NCBI GenBank assembly: GCA_017307505.1
Contig: JAFKEE010000020.1
Coordinates: forward strand, 124,001 to 188,000
DNA length: 64,000 bases
Direction: 5' to 3'
Source: Acidobacteriota bacterium
GTDB taxonomy: Bacteria > Acidobacteriota > Terriglobia > Bryobacterales > Bryobacteraceae
The notes below the pieces were generated by a model. That model made no database searches, was not told the DNA's origin, and worked only from the letters and a program-made list of their open reading frames with translations. Every line of letters starts with the position of its first letter. Within the stretch, counting starts at the first letter, position 1. This document shows positions 1-8,666 of the stretch, in pieces. A program made the position numbers and the translations under genes.

Positions 1-131
1 GCCTGCACCGAGCTCACCGCCCCGATAACGCCGGTGTCGCCGGCAGGCCAGTAGTAGATGGCGAGGATCACAGCCACGCCAATCACCCAAAGGACGAGCG
101 CCTGCTTTTCGCGGGAGGAAAGCTGCTTCAT
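1..131 (-). CDS. GspM-like protein, N-terminal part (runs off the window)
   Basis: The first 43 codons of a gene that leaves the window at base 1. The protein starts MKQLSSREKQALVLW and then has one hydrophobic segment, about residues 13-28, ending near YYWPAGD. A short basic N-terminus followed by a single membrane anchor is the layout of GspM/PilO-type inner-membrane platform proteins. Its ATG overlaps the stop of the gspL-like gene in an ATGA tetranucleotide, so it is the next gene of the same operon. The GspM call rests mainly on position after gspL; the periplasmic domain that would confirm it is not in the window. Confidence 0.6.
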   Translation of the reverse strand, partial: MKQLSSREKQALVLWVIGVAVILAIYYWPAGDTGVIGAVSSVQ

Positions 132-1471
132 TTCGCCCCCCTGCGATTCGCCTTGATCCGGAACAGCTCTCCGCCCGGGGTGCGCGAAAGCGGCGCGGAG
201 AACTCAGAGCCTGTGAATCGCGGCGAGGCGTCCAGCTTCTTCAACAGACCGTCGGCCTGCTCCGTTTCGCCCTGAATCACCACGGTCTTGGGATCGATCT
301 GGAGCGCCAGGATCCAGGACGGCGGCGGCAGCATCTTGGTGAGCTCCAGCACGATGTCCAGGGATTCTTTCGTACGCAACCGGTAGGCGTCGAGATCGCG
401 AATCCGCTCGCTCTCGTCGGCGATCTTGCGGTCGAGCGCCGCGACCTTAAGGGCAGTGGGCTCCATCCGTTTGATCTCGGCATCCAGCTGGGCCTGGTAT
501 TTGCGGTCCATGACCCGGTTCTGCGCCAGCAAGCCGCCGGTCAGGCCGGCCAGGATTACCAGCAGCAGGATGGTCGGGATGTAGGCAGCCCGCGAAGAAA
601 TGGTTCGCTGTTCCAGCGGCAGCAGGTTAATCGGCGGGCCGAGCCGCGGACAGGCCGCCGCCAGGCTGGCCGCCCAGGGTAGCGCGGCGCGCGAGCGGCC
701 GGCGTCGGAGAAGTCCATGGTCTCGGGCGCCGACTGCCACACCGGCAGCAGGTCCATCAGATCACGCGTTTCGGTCTCCGCCGGCAACCGGAGTTCTGCC
801 GCGGCCAAAGCACCGGCACGGCCCAGCGGAGCATCCAACTCGGCCGAAAAGAGAGGATAGGCGGAGCTTTCACCATAAAGCTCGAAGGGCGCCTCAGCCC
901 CGGCCAGCAGACCCTCAACGGCCAGGAAGCCCTCGGCCGGGGGCGCTCCAAACAAACGCAGGGAAGGAAATACGGCGCCGCCGGAGAAGGTGAAGCCGGC
1001 GGTTTTCAAACCGGCTTCGGCGAACAACGCCGTGTAGAAATCGATATGCCGCCGTTCGGCGATCGCCACCACGAATCCGTCCCCTGCCCCTACGCGCTGG
1101 TAGTCATAAACGACTTCGTCCTCAGGGAACGGGTGCAGTGTGTCGAGTTGGAAGCGAATGGCCGCGGCCGCATCCTGGTCGGCCACGCCGGGCAAATGGA
1201 TGAGCCGGACGATGACCTCGTGCCGGGGCAGGACAACCAGCGCGGAGAGGTGCTGCTGCGAGTGTTTGGCCAGGAAGTTGTTGTACGCGGTACCCCACTC
1301 CGCAGCCGGCTGTTCGCGAAAGTTTTCGATCCGCAGGCAGTCGACCAGGCGGGCGCCGCCGGGGCGGACGCGGGTCAGATAGACGGTCAGACTGTCCGCG
1401 CCGATGACGACACCGGCGCCGGTGCCGAATCGAAACAGGCTGCGCAACAGGGGTGATTTCAGTTGGGCCAT
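128..1471 (-). CDS. gspL: GspL-like type II secretion platform protein (PilM and PilN parts in one chain)
   Basis: A 447-residue protein. Residues about 15-280 resemble the actin-like cytoplasmic fold of PilM/GspL (GVVIGADSLTVYLTRVRP near the start, then an alternating beta/alpha pattern). One membrane helix lies at about 292-314, followed by a short periplasmic part with a coiled-coil-like stretch (KYQAQLDAEIKRMEP) typical of PilN/GspL. GspL anchors the GspE ATPase to the inner membrane and contacts GspM. The start overlaps the end of gspK by 13 bases and the stop overlaps gspM by 4, so these genes are probably translationally coupled. The sequence is divergent from proteobacterial GspL, so the call combines topology and gene order. 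Confidence 0.8.
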   Translation of the reverse strand: MAQLKSPLLRSLFRFGTGAGVVIGADSLTVYLTRVRPGGARLVDCLRIENFREQPAAEWGTAYNNFLAKHSQQHLSALVVLPRHEVIVRLIHLPGVADQDAAAAIRFQLDTLHPFPEDEVVYDYQRVGAGDGFVVAIAERRHIDFYTALFAEAGLKTAGFTFSGGAVFPSLRLFGAPPAEGFLAVEGLLAGAEAPFELYGESSAYPLFSAELDAPLGRAGALAAAELRLPAETETRDLMDLLPVWQSAPETMDFSDAGRSRAALPWAASLAAACPRLGPPINLLPLEQRTISSRAAYIPTILLLVILAGLTGGLLAQNRVMDRKYQAQLDAEIKRMEPTALKVAALDRKIADESERIRDLDAYRLRTKESLDIVLELTKMLPPPSWILALQIDPKTVVIQGETEQADGLLKKLDASPRFTGSEFSAPLSRTPGGELFRIKANRRGAK

Positions 1472-2472
1472 ACGTCAAACAACTGCCTTCCGGCCGCATT
1501 ATCCTGCCAGGCAAGGACGCGGAAAGTATCCGGGGAATTCTTGGAATAGATCTGCACGGTCATCGCGACACTGCGGCGCAGATCCGACAACGTACCGTCC
1601 TGGCGGCGCAGGCGGCCGGTGGCCCGTACGGTATAAATCTTTTCGCCCCCAATGCGAAAGCGGCCGGCGGCCGGTCCCATCATCGCCTGCACGGCGCCCA
1701 ACTGCTGGCGCAGAATCGGAGCGCGGCGGCGCATGGCCACCACAGTCTCCACCGCCGGAGGCGGCACTCCGACCGCCAGCATCACGGCCGGGTCGACGGT
1801 ATTGATGTCGAATCCGGTGGACGGACTGAAGATTGACAGGCAGTCGCGCAGCCCGGAACGAGGCACCAGCGCACCCTGCGGGGTACGTATGTAGCCGCCA
1901 TAAAACAGTTCCGGAGTGATGCCTGCCACCGCCATAAGCTCTTCTATCTGTTGGAATGACGCATGCGGCGCCCGAAAAGACGGAGTGCGTGCCAAATACA
2001 TCTGATCGAACGGCCCGCCCTCGGCTCCGCGCCAGTGCATCACGGCCATCGCCGCCGGGCGGGCCTGTTCCGGAGGCAAACCCAATGCCAACAGCAACTT
2101 AAAGAGGTCATCCGAGCCGATGGTGTTGATGTTCAGCTTGGCCGACTCGGGCCGGATCTCCACCACCGCCTGGCCGGAAGGAAAGTCGAAGATCCGCAGA
2201 GGCATGCCGGGTTCCCAGAAGCGGGGCGTTCCATCCGGATTGCGGACGGCTTGCCCGTAGATCATGTGATTGACGGCCCGGTCGGCCGCACCACAAGCCA
2301 AGTAGTAGGCCTTCAGGCCATCCAGGTTCGTATCGGAGCGATTCAGCTCATTGCGGACGGTCAAAGCGACCGAGAAGGCGATGGCGGAGAGCGCCGCGGA
2401 AAGCCACAGGATCATCAGCAGGGCGCTGCCACGCCTGGCCCGGATTCTGGAGGCACTGCCGTTAGTACTCAA
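1459..2472 (-). CDS. gspK: Type II secretion minor pseudopilin GspK
   Basis: A 337-residue protein with an N-terminal prepilin-type segment (RARRGSALLMILWLSAALSAIAF) that lacks the usual Glu at +5, as is normal for GspK. Its size is right for GspK, the largest minor pseudopilin. The central part contains LNINTIGSDDLFKLLLALGLP, a helix-hairpin-helix-like motif known in the GspK alpha domain, and a second similar stretch (FDINTVDPAVMLAVGVP). In the T2SS, GspK caps the pseudopilus tip with GspI and GspJ. The gene overlaps gspJ upstream by 11 bases and gspL downstream by 13. Confidence 0.88.
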   Translation of the reverse strand: MSTNGSASRIRARRGSALLMILWLSAALSAIAFSVALTVRNELNRSDTNLDGLKAYYLACGAADRAVNHMIYGQAVRNPDGTPRFWEPGMPLRIFDFPSGQAVVEIRPESAKLNINTIGSDDLFKLLLALGLPPEQARPAAMAVMHWRGAEGGPFDQMYLARTPSFRAPHASFQQIEELMAVAGITPELFYGGYIRTPQGALVPRSGLRDCLSIFSPSTGFDINTVDPAVMLAVGVPPPAVETVVAMRRRAPILRQQLGAVQAMMGPAAGRFRIGGEKIYTVRATGRLRRQDGTLSDLRRSVAMTVQIYSKNSPDTFRVLAWQDNAAGRQLFDVWPN

Positions 2473-3193
2473 ACTGCTCTCCCGGACGGCGGTTGGGGCG
2501 GAAGCGTCCCGTGAAGGTCATGGGCGGTACTCGGGAAGCGTCGGGCTCCAGCGGCAGGATATCGATGCGTACTGCCGCCGGCCACAGATCCTGGCGGGTC
2601 CAGGCCGGCACCCAACGGTCCGGCTCGGATTCGAGCGACTGTAAATAGGAGAACCGGCAGGCCGACAGCCGGTCAGCTACCACGAAACTGCGGGGCGTCG
2701 GCGCCGGCGGGGCGAATCGCACCATGCTGAGGCCCGTGGACGGATCGGCGACCGGAGGCTGGCAGAGGAATCCGGCGCCCACGGGTCCGGTAAACGGTAG
2801 CTCGTTCAGCAGTAGGCGCACGCCCTCGCCATTCTGGCCCGGCACCACGAAAAGTTCAGCCACCTGGGGAGCACCCCGGGATGCTCCTTGCAGGGAATAA
2901 GTCGAGGCGAACCGCATGACCGTCGGCAATCCCTCGAAGAATGGCGTGTTGGAGCCCCCCTCCGCCACCGCTGAACTGCCGCAGCGGGCAATCACCGGCA
3001 GGAAGCCGGCTACCTCGGCCGACAGGATCCGTTGCGCCCCCAGCGCGCGCCGGTTCAGGTTCGAGCGGCGGGTGGTCGTTTCCATGGAAGTCAGACCGAC
3101 CCGGATGGCGAACAACATGCCCAGGGCCAGCAGGCTGACCAGGGTGACGGCGATCATTACTTCGATCAGCGTCATCCCACGGCGGCTCCTCAT
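2462..3193 (-). CDS. gspJ: Type II secretion minor pseudopilin GspJ
   Basis: A 243-residue protein opening MRSRRGMTLIEVMIAVTLVSL, a class III prepilin signal with the GMTLIEV cleavage context and Glu at +5 of the mature protein. Length (about 200-250) and order between gspI and gspK fit GspJ, a component of the pseudopilus tip complex. Its start overlaps the gspI stop (ATGA) and its end overlaps gspK by 11 bases. The middle of the protein is not recognisable by eye, so the distinction from GspI rests on gene order and length. Confidence 0.82.
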   Translation of the reverse strand: MRSRRGMTLIEVMIAVTLVSLLALGMLFAIRVGLTSMETTTRRSNLNRRALGAQRILSAEVAGFLPVIARCGSSAVAEGGSNTPFFEGLPTVMRFASTYSLQGASRGAPQVAELFVVPGQNGEGVRLLLNELPFTGPVGAGFLCQPPVADPSTGLSMVRFAPPAPTPRSFVVADRLSACRFSYLQSLESEPDRWVPAWTRQDLWPAAVRIDILPLEPDASRVPPMTFTGRFRPNRRPGEQFEY

Positions 3194-3660
3194 GGCTGGC
3201 CTCCGGAGGGGAAGGCGCCCACCTGGAAGAACGGCAGATCGGCGTCGGTGACGCGGGCTCCGCGGTAGGCCTCGATGTTCAGGCTGCGGCGGCTCTGGTT
3301 CTCACCCCACCAGATCTCAAGCTGGATCCGCTCCATCATGCGCGAACCGACAGGCGGCACCTGCCCCGGCATCACACCGCTCTCCATGGGCGCGACCCGG
3401 GCCTGCCAGCCCGCGGGGATGCCGCCGGTGACTTCCGGGGGGAACAGGCCTCCAAACGGGGCGCCCTTCGGCAGGACGCGCATCACCAGCAACTCATCCA
3501 TCTGCCGGCGGGCCAGGGCGGCGGCACGGTCGGTCTCACTCACACGGGCCGCATTGCGGAGTGACGTTCTGAGGGCGCTGAGCAGACCAGTGACGGCGAT
3601 GCCCATGATCAGGGTGGCGACCAACACTTCGAGCAGGGTGAACCCGCGGCGGCGATGCAT
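3190..3660 (-). CDS. gspI: Type II secretion minor pseudopilin GspI
   Basis: A 156-residue protein starting MHRRRGFTLLEVLVATLIMG, a canonical prepilin leader with GFTLLEV at the cleavage site. The frame is open 24 codons further upstream, but that stretch would overlap gspH and has no leader character; the start at 3660 leaves a 4-base gap after the gspH stop and puts the basic peptide directly at the N-terminus. Small size and order between gspH and gspJ identify GspI, a tip pseudopilin. Its stop overlaps the gspJ start. Confidence 0.83.
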   Translation of the reverse strand: MHRRRGFTLLEVLVATLIMGIAVTGLLSALRTSLRNAARVSETDRAAALARRQMDELLVMRVLPKGAPFGGLFPPEVTGGIPAGWQARVAPMESGVMPGQVPPVGSRMMERIQLEIWWGENQSRRSLNIEAYRGARVTDADLPFFQVGAFPSGGQP

Positions 3661-3664
3661 GTGG

Positions 3665-4159
3665 CTAGCGCTCCTCTCCAGAGACGCTGGCGGCGGGCGT
3701 TTCGACGATGGGTGTGCCGGTGAGCGGATCAATTCGAACCAGCCGCCGCAGGCCGCGCCGGTTCAACAGCTCGATCCCAATCGCGGGCAGGGTGGTGGCG
3801 GGCAGAAAGAGGATGCTACGCTCCTCCGGCAGCTCGCCCGGCTGTTCAGGGAAAAGGTGCAGAATCGTGATGCCGTCGGGCAGGATCAACGTACGCTGGA
3901 ATCCGGGCAGCGCCCCGCGCAGTTCCATGCGGCCCGCGCCCTGCTGGACGATCAGTTCCACAGGTTCCTGGGTGCGTTCCGCCCGCAGCATGCCCTGGTT
4001 CAGGAAAGCGGCCACGGAATCGGTGGCGGAACGCATCCGCATGGAATCCAGGCCGGCCGCGATATTCGGGTAAAGGACGCCGACCATCAGCGCGACGATC
4101 GTCATCACGATCATCATCTCCAGCAGTGTGATGCCGCGATCTGCGCGCCGCCTGCGCAT
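3665..4159 (-). CDS. gspH: Type II secretion minor pseudopilin GspH
   Basis: A 164-residue pseudopilin. The N-terminus (MRRRRADRGITLLEMMIVMTI) is a prepilin peptidase signal with Glu at +5 after the cleavage Gly, followed by the long hydrophobic helix that packs in the filament. A GspH-like beta domain follows, including VELIVQQGAGRMELRG, the short strand-turn-strand pattern common in GspH/FimT. It lies 6 bases after gspG and 4 before gspI, matching the classical G-H-I-J-K order. Confidence 0.83.
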   Translation of the reverse strand: MRRRRADRGITLLEMMIVMTIVALMVGVLYPNIAAGLDSMRMRSATDSVAAFLNQGMLRAERTQEPVELIVQQGAGRMELRGALPGFQRTLILPDGITILHLFPEQPGELPEERSILFLPATTLPAIGIELLNRRGLRRLVRIDPLTGTPIVETPAASVSGEER

Positions 4160-4165
4160 GGATCC

Positions 4166-4612
4166 CTACTGGGCCTTCCAGCTCACGATGTCGGCCGCGA
4201 TGCCCTCTCCACCGGGCTGGCCGTCCGAACCGAGACTGATGATCTCCGGCTCGCTGGGCTCGTGCTCACCGGGAAACTTATAGATGTAGGCGTTCTTCCA
4301 CGGATCCAGGGGGACGTCCTGCGGCAGATAGGGACCCTGCCACTGGTTGACGTTCTGGGGCCGGACCCGCAGCGCCTGCAGACCCTGCTCCGTGGTGGGG
4401 TAGTTGCCGGTATCGAGCTTGTAGGCCCCCAGGGCGGTCATGAACGAACTGACCTGCGCGCGGGCGGCGGTGACGCGCGCCTTGTCACCCTGGTTCAGCA
4501 TTCGGGGCACGACCAGCGCCGAAAAGAGAGCGATGATCGTGAGCACGACCAGCATCTCGATGAGCGTGATGCCGCGCCGGCCGCGGTTTTGAAGTTTGTT
4601 TCTGCGGGTCAT
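4166..4612 (-). CDS. gspG: Type II secretion major pseudopilin GspG
   Basis: A 148-residue protein with the leader RRGITLIEMLVVLTIIAL and the GspG signature region: ALGAYKLDTGNYPTTEQGL, then DPWKNAYIYKFPGEH and SLGSDGQPGGEGIAADI. The last segment is the calcium-binding C-terminal loop of GspG. GspG subunits form the pseudopilus that pushes substrates through the outer-membrane secretin. It is the best conserved pseudopilin here and fixes the identity of the whole cluster as a T2SS. A 36-base gap separates it from gspF, the widest gap inside the gsp run. Confidence 0.95.
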   Translation of the reverse strand: MTRRNKLQNRGRRGITLIEMLVVLTIIALFSALVVPRMLNQGDKARVTAARAQVSSFMTALGAYKLDTGNYPTTEQGLQALRVRPQNVNQWQGPYLPQDVPLDPWKNAYIYKFPGEHEPSEPEIISLGSDGQPGGEGIAADIVSWKAQ

Positions 4613-4648
4613 TGGATTGGTCTCAGGTCTTAACTCGTCTTATCCCCA

Positions 4649-5863
4649 TTACATCGCCATTTCGTTGATGCCGGTGATCGCCAGCAGCATGCTGAGGATC
4701 AGGGAGCCCACCGCCACACCCATGATGAGGATGATGAGCGGCTCAAAGAGAGAGGTGAAGCGTTTGATAGCCACACGCGTGTCGGCGTCGAAAATGTCGG
4801 CCGCGCGCAGGAACATGGTATCCAGCCGACCGGTTTCTTCGCCGATGGAGATCAGATGCGCGGTCAGCGGGGGAAACTGGCCTGTCGCGATCAACGGCTG
4901 CGAGATGCCCTCGCCACGCTTGATCCCCTGCGCGATCAATTCCAGCGCATCGGACATGCGCCGGTTCGTCATGATGCCGCGCGCGATGGTGAGGCTCTGC
5001 ACCAGCGGCACACCATTCGCGATCAACGTGCCCATTGCGCGCGTAAACTGCGCCGTCTGCTCCTTGCGCAACGCGTCGCCCAGCACCGGAGTCTTCAGCC
5101 GGAACGTATCCCACCAGTAGCGGCCAGCGGACGTACTGATGTAGTAGCGGAACGCCGCAAAGGCCAGCACCCCGCCAAGGAGCATCCAGGGCCCGAAGGT
5201 CCTGACGAATTGGCTCAGGTCGAGCATTGCCTGCGTCATGGCCGGAATGTGCGCGCTCGAGTTGGCGAAGGCTCCGGCGAACTTGGGTACCACGTAGTAA
5301 AGCAGGGTGGTGATCGAGGAGAAGCCCACAACCGTGAGCAGTGCCGGGTAAACCATCGAGCTGATGATGTAGCCGCGCAACTCGTCGCGGTTCTTCTCGT
5401 ACTCGGCCAGGCGCTCGAAGATCGCCGCCAGCGAACCTGAAGCTTCCCCGGCGCGCACCATGTTGGTATAGATCGCCGGGAAGTAGTCGGGCTTGGCCGA
5501 AAGGGCATCCGCCAGCGACTTGCCGCCCTTCACCAGCCGCAGGATTTCGTTGATGACGCCGCGGAACTCGGCCCGCTCGCTCAACTCGCTGGTGATGAAG
5601 ATCGCACGGTCCAGCGGCACTCCGGCGCTCAGCAAGGTGGAAAGCTCGGAGGTGAAAAAGAGGACATCGCGCTTGCGGCCGAACTGCAGCTTGGGCAGCT
5701 TGATTTCGCCGCGGCCCTGCGGCGCCGGTCCCACATAGAGCGGGATCAGCCCCTGCTTGCGCAGTTCCTGGGTGACACGCTTCTCATCTTCGGCCGGCAA
5801 CGTGCCCGTGCGCGCCTTCCCGTCGCTGCTGACAGCCCGGAAATGGTAGGTGGTCATCGCCAC
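4649..5863 (-). CDS. gspF: Type II secretion inner-membrane platform protein GspF
   Basis: A 404-residue integral membrane protein with two T2SSF domains (about residues 70-195 and 270-395) and three hydrophobic segments, the first ending near YYVVPKFAGAF and the last near the C-terminus (LIILIMGVAVGSLILSMLL). It starts MAMTTYHFRAVSSDGKARTG, the usual N-terminal motif of GspF/PilC, in which the chain resembles a modified-residue sandwich. GspF couples ATP hydrolysis by GspE to pseudopilus assembly. It begins 3 bases after gspE. A second member of this family lies at 27015-28223, in the other filament cluster. Confidence 0.94.
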   Translation of the reverse strand: MAMTTYHFRAVSSDGKARTGTLPAEDEKRVTQELRKQGLIPLYVGPAPQGRGEIKLPKLQFGRKRDVLFFTSELSTLLSAGVPLDRAIFITSELSERAEFRGVINEILRLVKGGKSLADALSAKPDYFPAIYTNMVRAGEASGSLAAIFERLAEYEKNRDELRGYIISSMVYPALLTVVGFSSITTLLYYVVPKFAGAFANSSAHIPAMTQAMLDLSQFVRTFGPWMLLGGVLAFAAFRYYISTSAGRYWWDTFRLKTPVLGDALRKEQTAQFTRAMGTLIANGVPLVQSLTIARGIMTNRRMSDALELIAQGIKRGEGISQPLIATGQFPPLTAHLISIGEETGRLDTMFLRAADIFDADTRVAIKRFTSLFEPLIILIMGVAVGSLILSMLLAITGINEMAM

Positions 5864-5866
5864 GCG

Positions 5867-7504
5867 CTAGAACTCCTGGGTGACACGCAGCACCTCCTCG
5901 GCCGTGGTAACGCCGTTGGCCACCTTCATCCAGCCATCCTCGCGCAGGTTGCGCATTCCGTTCGTGCGGGCGGCCTGTGTGATCTCGGCCGCATCGGCAT
6001 TGCGCATCACCAGCTTGCGGATCTCGTCGTCCAGTTCCATCAGTTCGAAGATGCCCACCCGGCCTTTGTAGCCCGACCCGAAGCACCGCTCGCAGCCCGC
6101 TCCTCGAAACGTGGGGATCGAATCGCCCAGGGGCGTTAGTCTCTCGCCCGCGGGCTGGCGGCAGTTGGGGCAGATCACCCGGACCAGGCGCTGGGCCAGC
6201 ACAGCCACCAACGACGAGCAGATCAGATAGTTCTCCACCCCCATGTCGGTCAATCGCGTCACCGCACTCGGCGCGTCATTCGTATGCAGGGTGGAATAGA
6301 CGAAGTGGCCGGTCAGGGCGGCGCGGATGGCCACATCGGCCGTTTCCCGGTCGCGGATTTCGCCCACCATGATGACGTCGGGATCCTGGCGCACGATGTG
6401 GCGCAGGCCCATGGCGAAGCTCAGCCCAATCTGCGTATTCACGTGGATCTGGTTGATGCCGTCCATCTGGTATTCAACCGGGTCCTCAATGGTGATGATC
6501 TTCTTGTCCGACTGGTTGATCCGCTTCAGCGCCGAATACAGCGTGGTCGACTTGCCGCTGCCGGTGGGGCCGGTGACCAGGAAGATGCCATGCGGCAGCG
6601 AGGTGAAGTGCTCCATCCGCCGCAGCATGTGGTCGTCGAAGCCGAGGTTTAGAAGATCGTAGAAATCGCCCGCGCTACGATCCAGCAGGCGCATCACGAC
6701 GCTTTCGCCATACAGCGTCGGCAGCGTCGAAACACGCAAATCCACCTCGCGGCCGATGGTCTTGATCTTGATGCGGCCGTCCTGCGGCAGGCGCCGTTCT
6801 GCAATGTTCAACTTCGCCATCAGCTTCAGGCGCGAAATCACGGCGGCCTTCAGCTCCCGCGGCGGAGCCTCCTGGTCGTGCAGCACACCGTCAATGCGGA
6901 AGCGAACGCGGAACTCTTTCTCAAAAGGCTCAATGTGGATGTCGCTGCCGCGCTTCTCGACAGCCTGGGCGATCATGGCGTTCACCAGGCGGATCACCGG
7001 CGCTTCACTGGCCATGTCCCGCAGATGTTCCAGGTCGGCGGCATTCTCTTCGCCATCCTGGGCGAAGGCGGCGTCCTGCTTCTCTTCTTCCCCGTAATAC
7101 TTGTCGATGGAGTCGATGATTTCTGACTCCAGGGCGATCTCCGGACGGATGCGCAGGCCCGTGGCGGCCTTGGCGGCGGCGAGTGTCTCGAAATCCAGCG
7201 GATCGGTGACGGCCAGGATCAGCGCTCCGCCGTCCATGCGCAGGGGCAACGCCTTGGCCTGCCGCAGGAAGCGCGACGAAAGCCGCTCAGTCTCCGGCGT
7301 GACCAGCGGCGGACCATCCAACTTCGCGATCGCGACGTTCAGCTGGTCGGAGAGCGCAGAGAGAATGTCGCGCTGGGCGACATACCCGAGATCCACCAGG
7401 ATGCGGCCCAGTTTGTCGCCGCGCTCCTTCTGCATCTCCAGCGCGCGGTCCAACTCGTCCTGCGCCAGTTGCCCGCGCTGCACCAGAATTTCACCCAGCC
7501 GCAT
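5867..7504 (-). CDS. gspE: Type II secretion assembly ATPase GspE
   Basis: A 545-residue hexameric ATPase that powers pseudopilus growth. Residues about 1-150 form an MshEN/GspE N-terminal domain (MRLGEILVQRGQLAQDELD). Walker A is GPTGSGKST with Lys 318; the Asp boxes (ITIEDPVEYQ) and Walker B (VGEIRDRETA) follow, and a tetracysteine zinc motif (CPNCRQP then CERCFG) lies near the C-terminus, all as expected for GspE. The frame is open 44 codons upstream, but the start at 7504 sits 2 bases after the preceding stop and begins the conserved domain, so it is preferred. The related ATPase at 28234-29856 belongs to the second machine. Confidence 0.95.
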   Translation of the reverse strand: MRLGEILVQRGQLAQDELDRALEMQKERGDKLGRILVDLGYVAQRDILSALSDQLNVAIAKLDGPPLVTPETERLSSRFLRQAKALPLRMDGGALILAVTDPLDFETLAAAKAATGLRIRPEIALESEIIDSIDKYYGEEEKQDAAFAQDGEENAADLEHLRDMASEAPVIRLVNAMIAQAVEKRGSDIHIEPFEKEFRVRFRIDGVLHDQEAPPRELKAAVISRLKLMAKLNIAERRLPQDGRIKIKTIGREVDLRVSTLPTLYGESVVMRLLDRSAGDFYDLLNLGFDDHMLRRMEHFTSLPHGIFLVTGPTGSGKSTTLYSALKRINQSDKKIITIEDPVEYQMDGINQIHVNTQIGLSFAMGLRHIVRQDPDVIMVGEIRDRETADVAIRAALTGHFVYSTLHTNDAPSAVTRLTDMGVENYLICSSLVAVLAQRLVRVICPNCRQPAGERLTPLGDSIPTFRGAGCERCFGSGYKGRVGIFELMELDDEIRKLVMRNADAAEITQAARTNGMRNLREDGWMKVANGVTTAEEVLRVTQEF

Positions 7505-7506
7505 GA

Positions 7507-8049
7507 CTACTCTTCCCGAACCTGAATCAGACTGTCGAGCGCAGTGCGCGGCTGCCGGTTCGTGGCCACGTCCAGCAGGCCCCGGCGGGGCGCCTGCATC
7601 GTGATGCGATGCGGCATGCCGGTGGCGTCTTCCCACGAGTTATAGAAGAGGAACAATCCCAGCACCAGACGCTCGTTCATCGGCACGCGATCCATCGAAC
7701 CAGCCGAGTTCACCAGCATATCCCGCATCAGGTTCCTGATCTCCGGCAGGCGGCGCAATTTGGCGGCGCGTACCTTGGCGATATCTTCCTTGCTCAGCGT
7801 CGGCCGGAACGGTGAGACGCCCGGCGTCTGCACCAGGTTCACTTCCGCCGTAAAGGCGGCCCCGTAGCCCGACAGATAGAGACCGCGGGTGAGCCCCAGC
7901 ACCTCCACCGGCGCGTCCATGCTGAAGCGCTGCAACTTCTGGTCGAAATTCCGCTCCATCGCTTCGATCTCAGCCCGCGAAGGCGCCGAGAGTTGGGCGG
8001 ACAGCGGGGCCAGCGCCAGCGCGAACATCAGAATAGGGGCGCGCATCAA
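7507..8049 (-). CDS. Small exported protein of unknown function in the sigma-factor/T2SS operon
   Basis: A 180-residue protein not recognised as a known family. It begins with a signal peptide (MMRAPILMFALALAPLSAQ), so it should be exported to the periplasm. The rest is charged and probably mostly helical (EIEAMERNFDQKLQRFS, then KVRAAKLRRLPEIRNLMRDML), with no cysteines and no membrane segment. Its start overlaps the anti-sigma stop (ATGA) and its stop is 2 bases before gspE, so it is firmly part of the operon. It could be a periplasmic partner of the anti-sigma factor or a T2SS accessory protein; that is inference from position only. Confidence 0.75.
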   Translation of the reverse strand: MMRAPILMFALALAPLSAQLSAPSRAEIEAMERNFDQKLQRFSMDAPVEVLGLTRGLYLSGYGAAFTAEVNLVQTPGVSPFRPTLSKEDIAKVRAAKLRRLPEIRNLMRDMLVNSAGSMDRVPMNERLVLGLFLFYNSWEDATGMPHRITMQAPRRGLLDVATNRQPRTALDSLIQVREE

Positions 8050-8642
8050 TCTCCTCCGTAGCGGGCGGCCGTAACATACAGCGTGTTGTACCGCTTTTCC
8101 AGCACCGTGAAGGCGTCGGCGACCAGCTTCTGATCCGCTTTCCGGCCCTGCTCACTGGCCGTCTGCACTTCCTGCAGGCGGGCCGAGAGTTCCGCCATCG
8201 CGGGCTTCAACTGAACCTGGATCCGCTGGTCGACCGCGGCAGGCAGCACCCGGGCCACTTCGGCGTTCACGCGCGCCTGCACCTGCTGTTCAATCTGGGC
8301 GGATGCCAGCGCGGTGGGGGTGGCGGGCACCGGACGGGCAATGTAGCCGTGCAGCACAATGGCCCCGGCCAGCAAGGCGGCCGAAGCAAAGCCCAGGCGC
8401 GGGGCGGAGTTCCAGAAACGCTGCCAGCCGCTGGGCTCGAAGACCGGGTCCGAGACGAACGAAATCCGTTTGGGGATCTCCTGAACCGGCAGGCGTCGGA
8501 GCGCGGTGACGGTCAACCGCAGCCCTTCCACCTCCTCCTGGCAGTGGGAGCAGCCCGTCAGGTGCTGCTCCATCTGCCGGCGTTCGGGAGCCGTAATTTC
8601 GTCGAGAATATAACTCTTCCAATCAAAATCGGGACAAGTCAT
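8046..8642 (-). CDS. Membrane-bound zinc-finger anti-sigma factor (zf-HC2 type)
   Basis: A 198-residue protein. The N-terminus carries the zinc anti-sigma motif H27-xxx-C31-xx-C34 with an extra Cys at position 3 (MTCPDFDWKSYILDE ... HLTGCSHCQEEV). A single membrane helix follows at about residues 86-104 (LGFASAALLAGAIVLHGY). The C-terminal half is a long Ala/Gln/Glu-rich helical region, likely a periplasmic coiled coil. Such proteins hold an ECF sigma factor inactive at the membrane until a signal releases it. It is 24 bases downstream of the sigma gene, the standard arrangement. Confidence 0.85.
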   Translation of the reverse strand: MTCPDFDWKSYILDEITAPERRQMEQHLTGCSHCQEEVEGLRLTVTALRRLPVQEIPKRISFVSDPVFEPSGWQRFWNSAPRLGFASAALLAGAIVLHGYIARPVPATPTALASAQIEQQVQARVNAEVARVLPAAVDQRIQVQLKPAMAELSARLQEVQTASEQGRKADQKLVADAFTVLEKRYNTLYVTAARYGGD

Positions 8643-8666
8643 TGCTTGCTCCTCATCAACTCTCTG

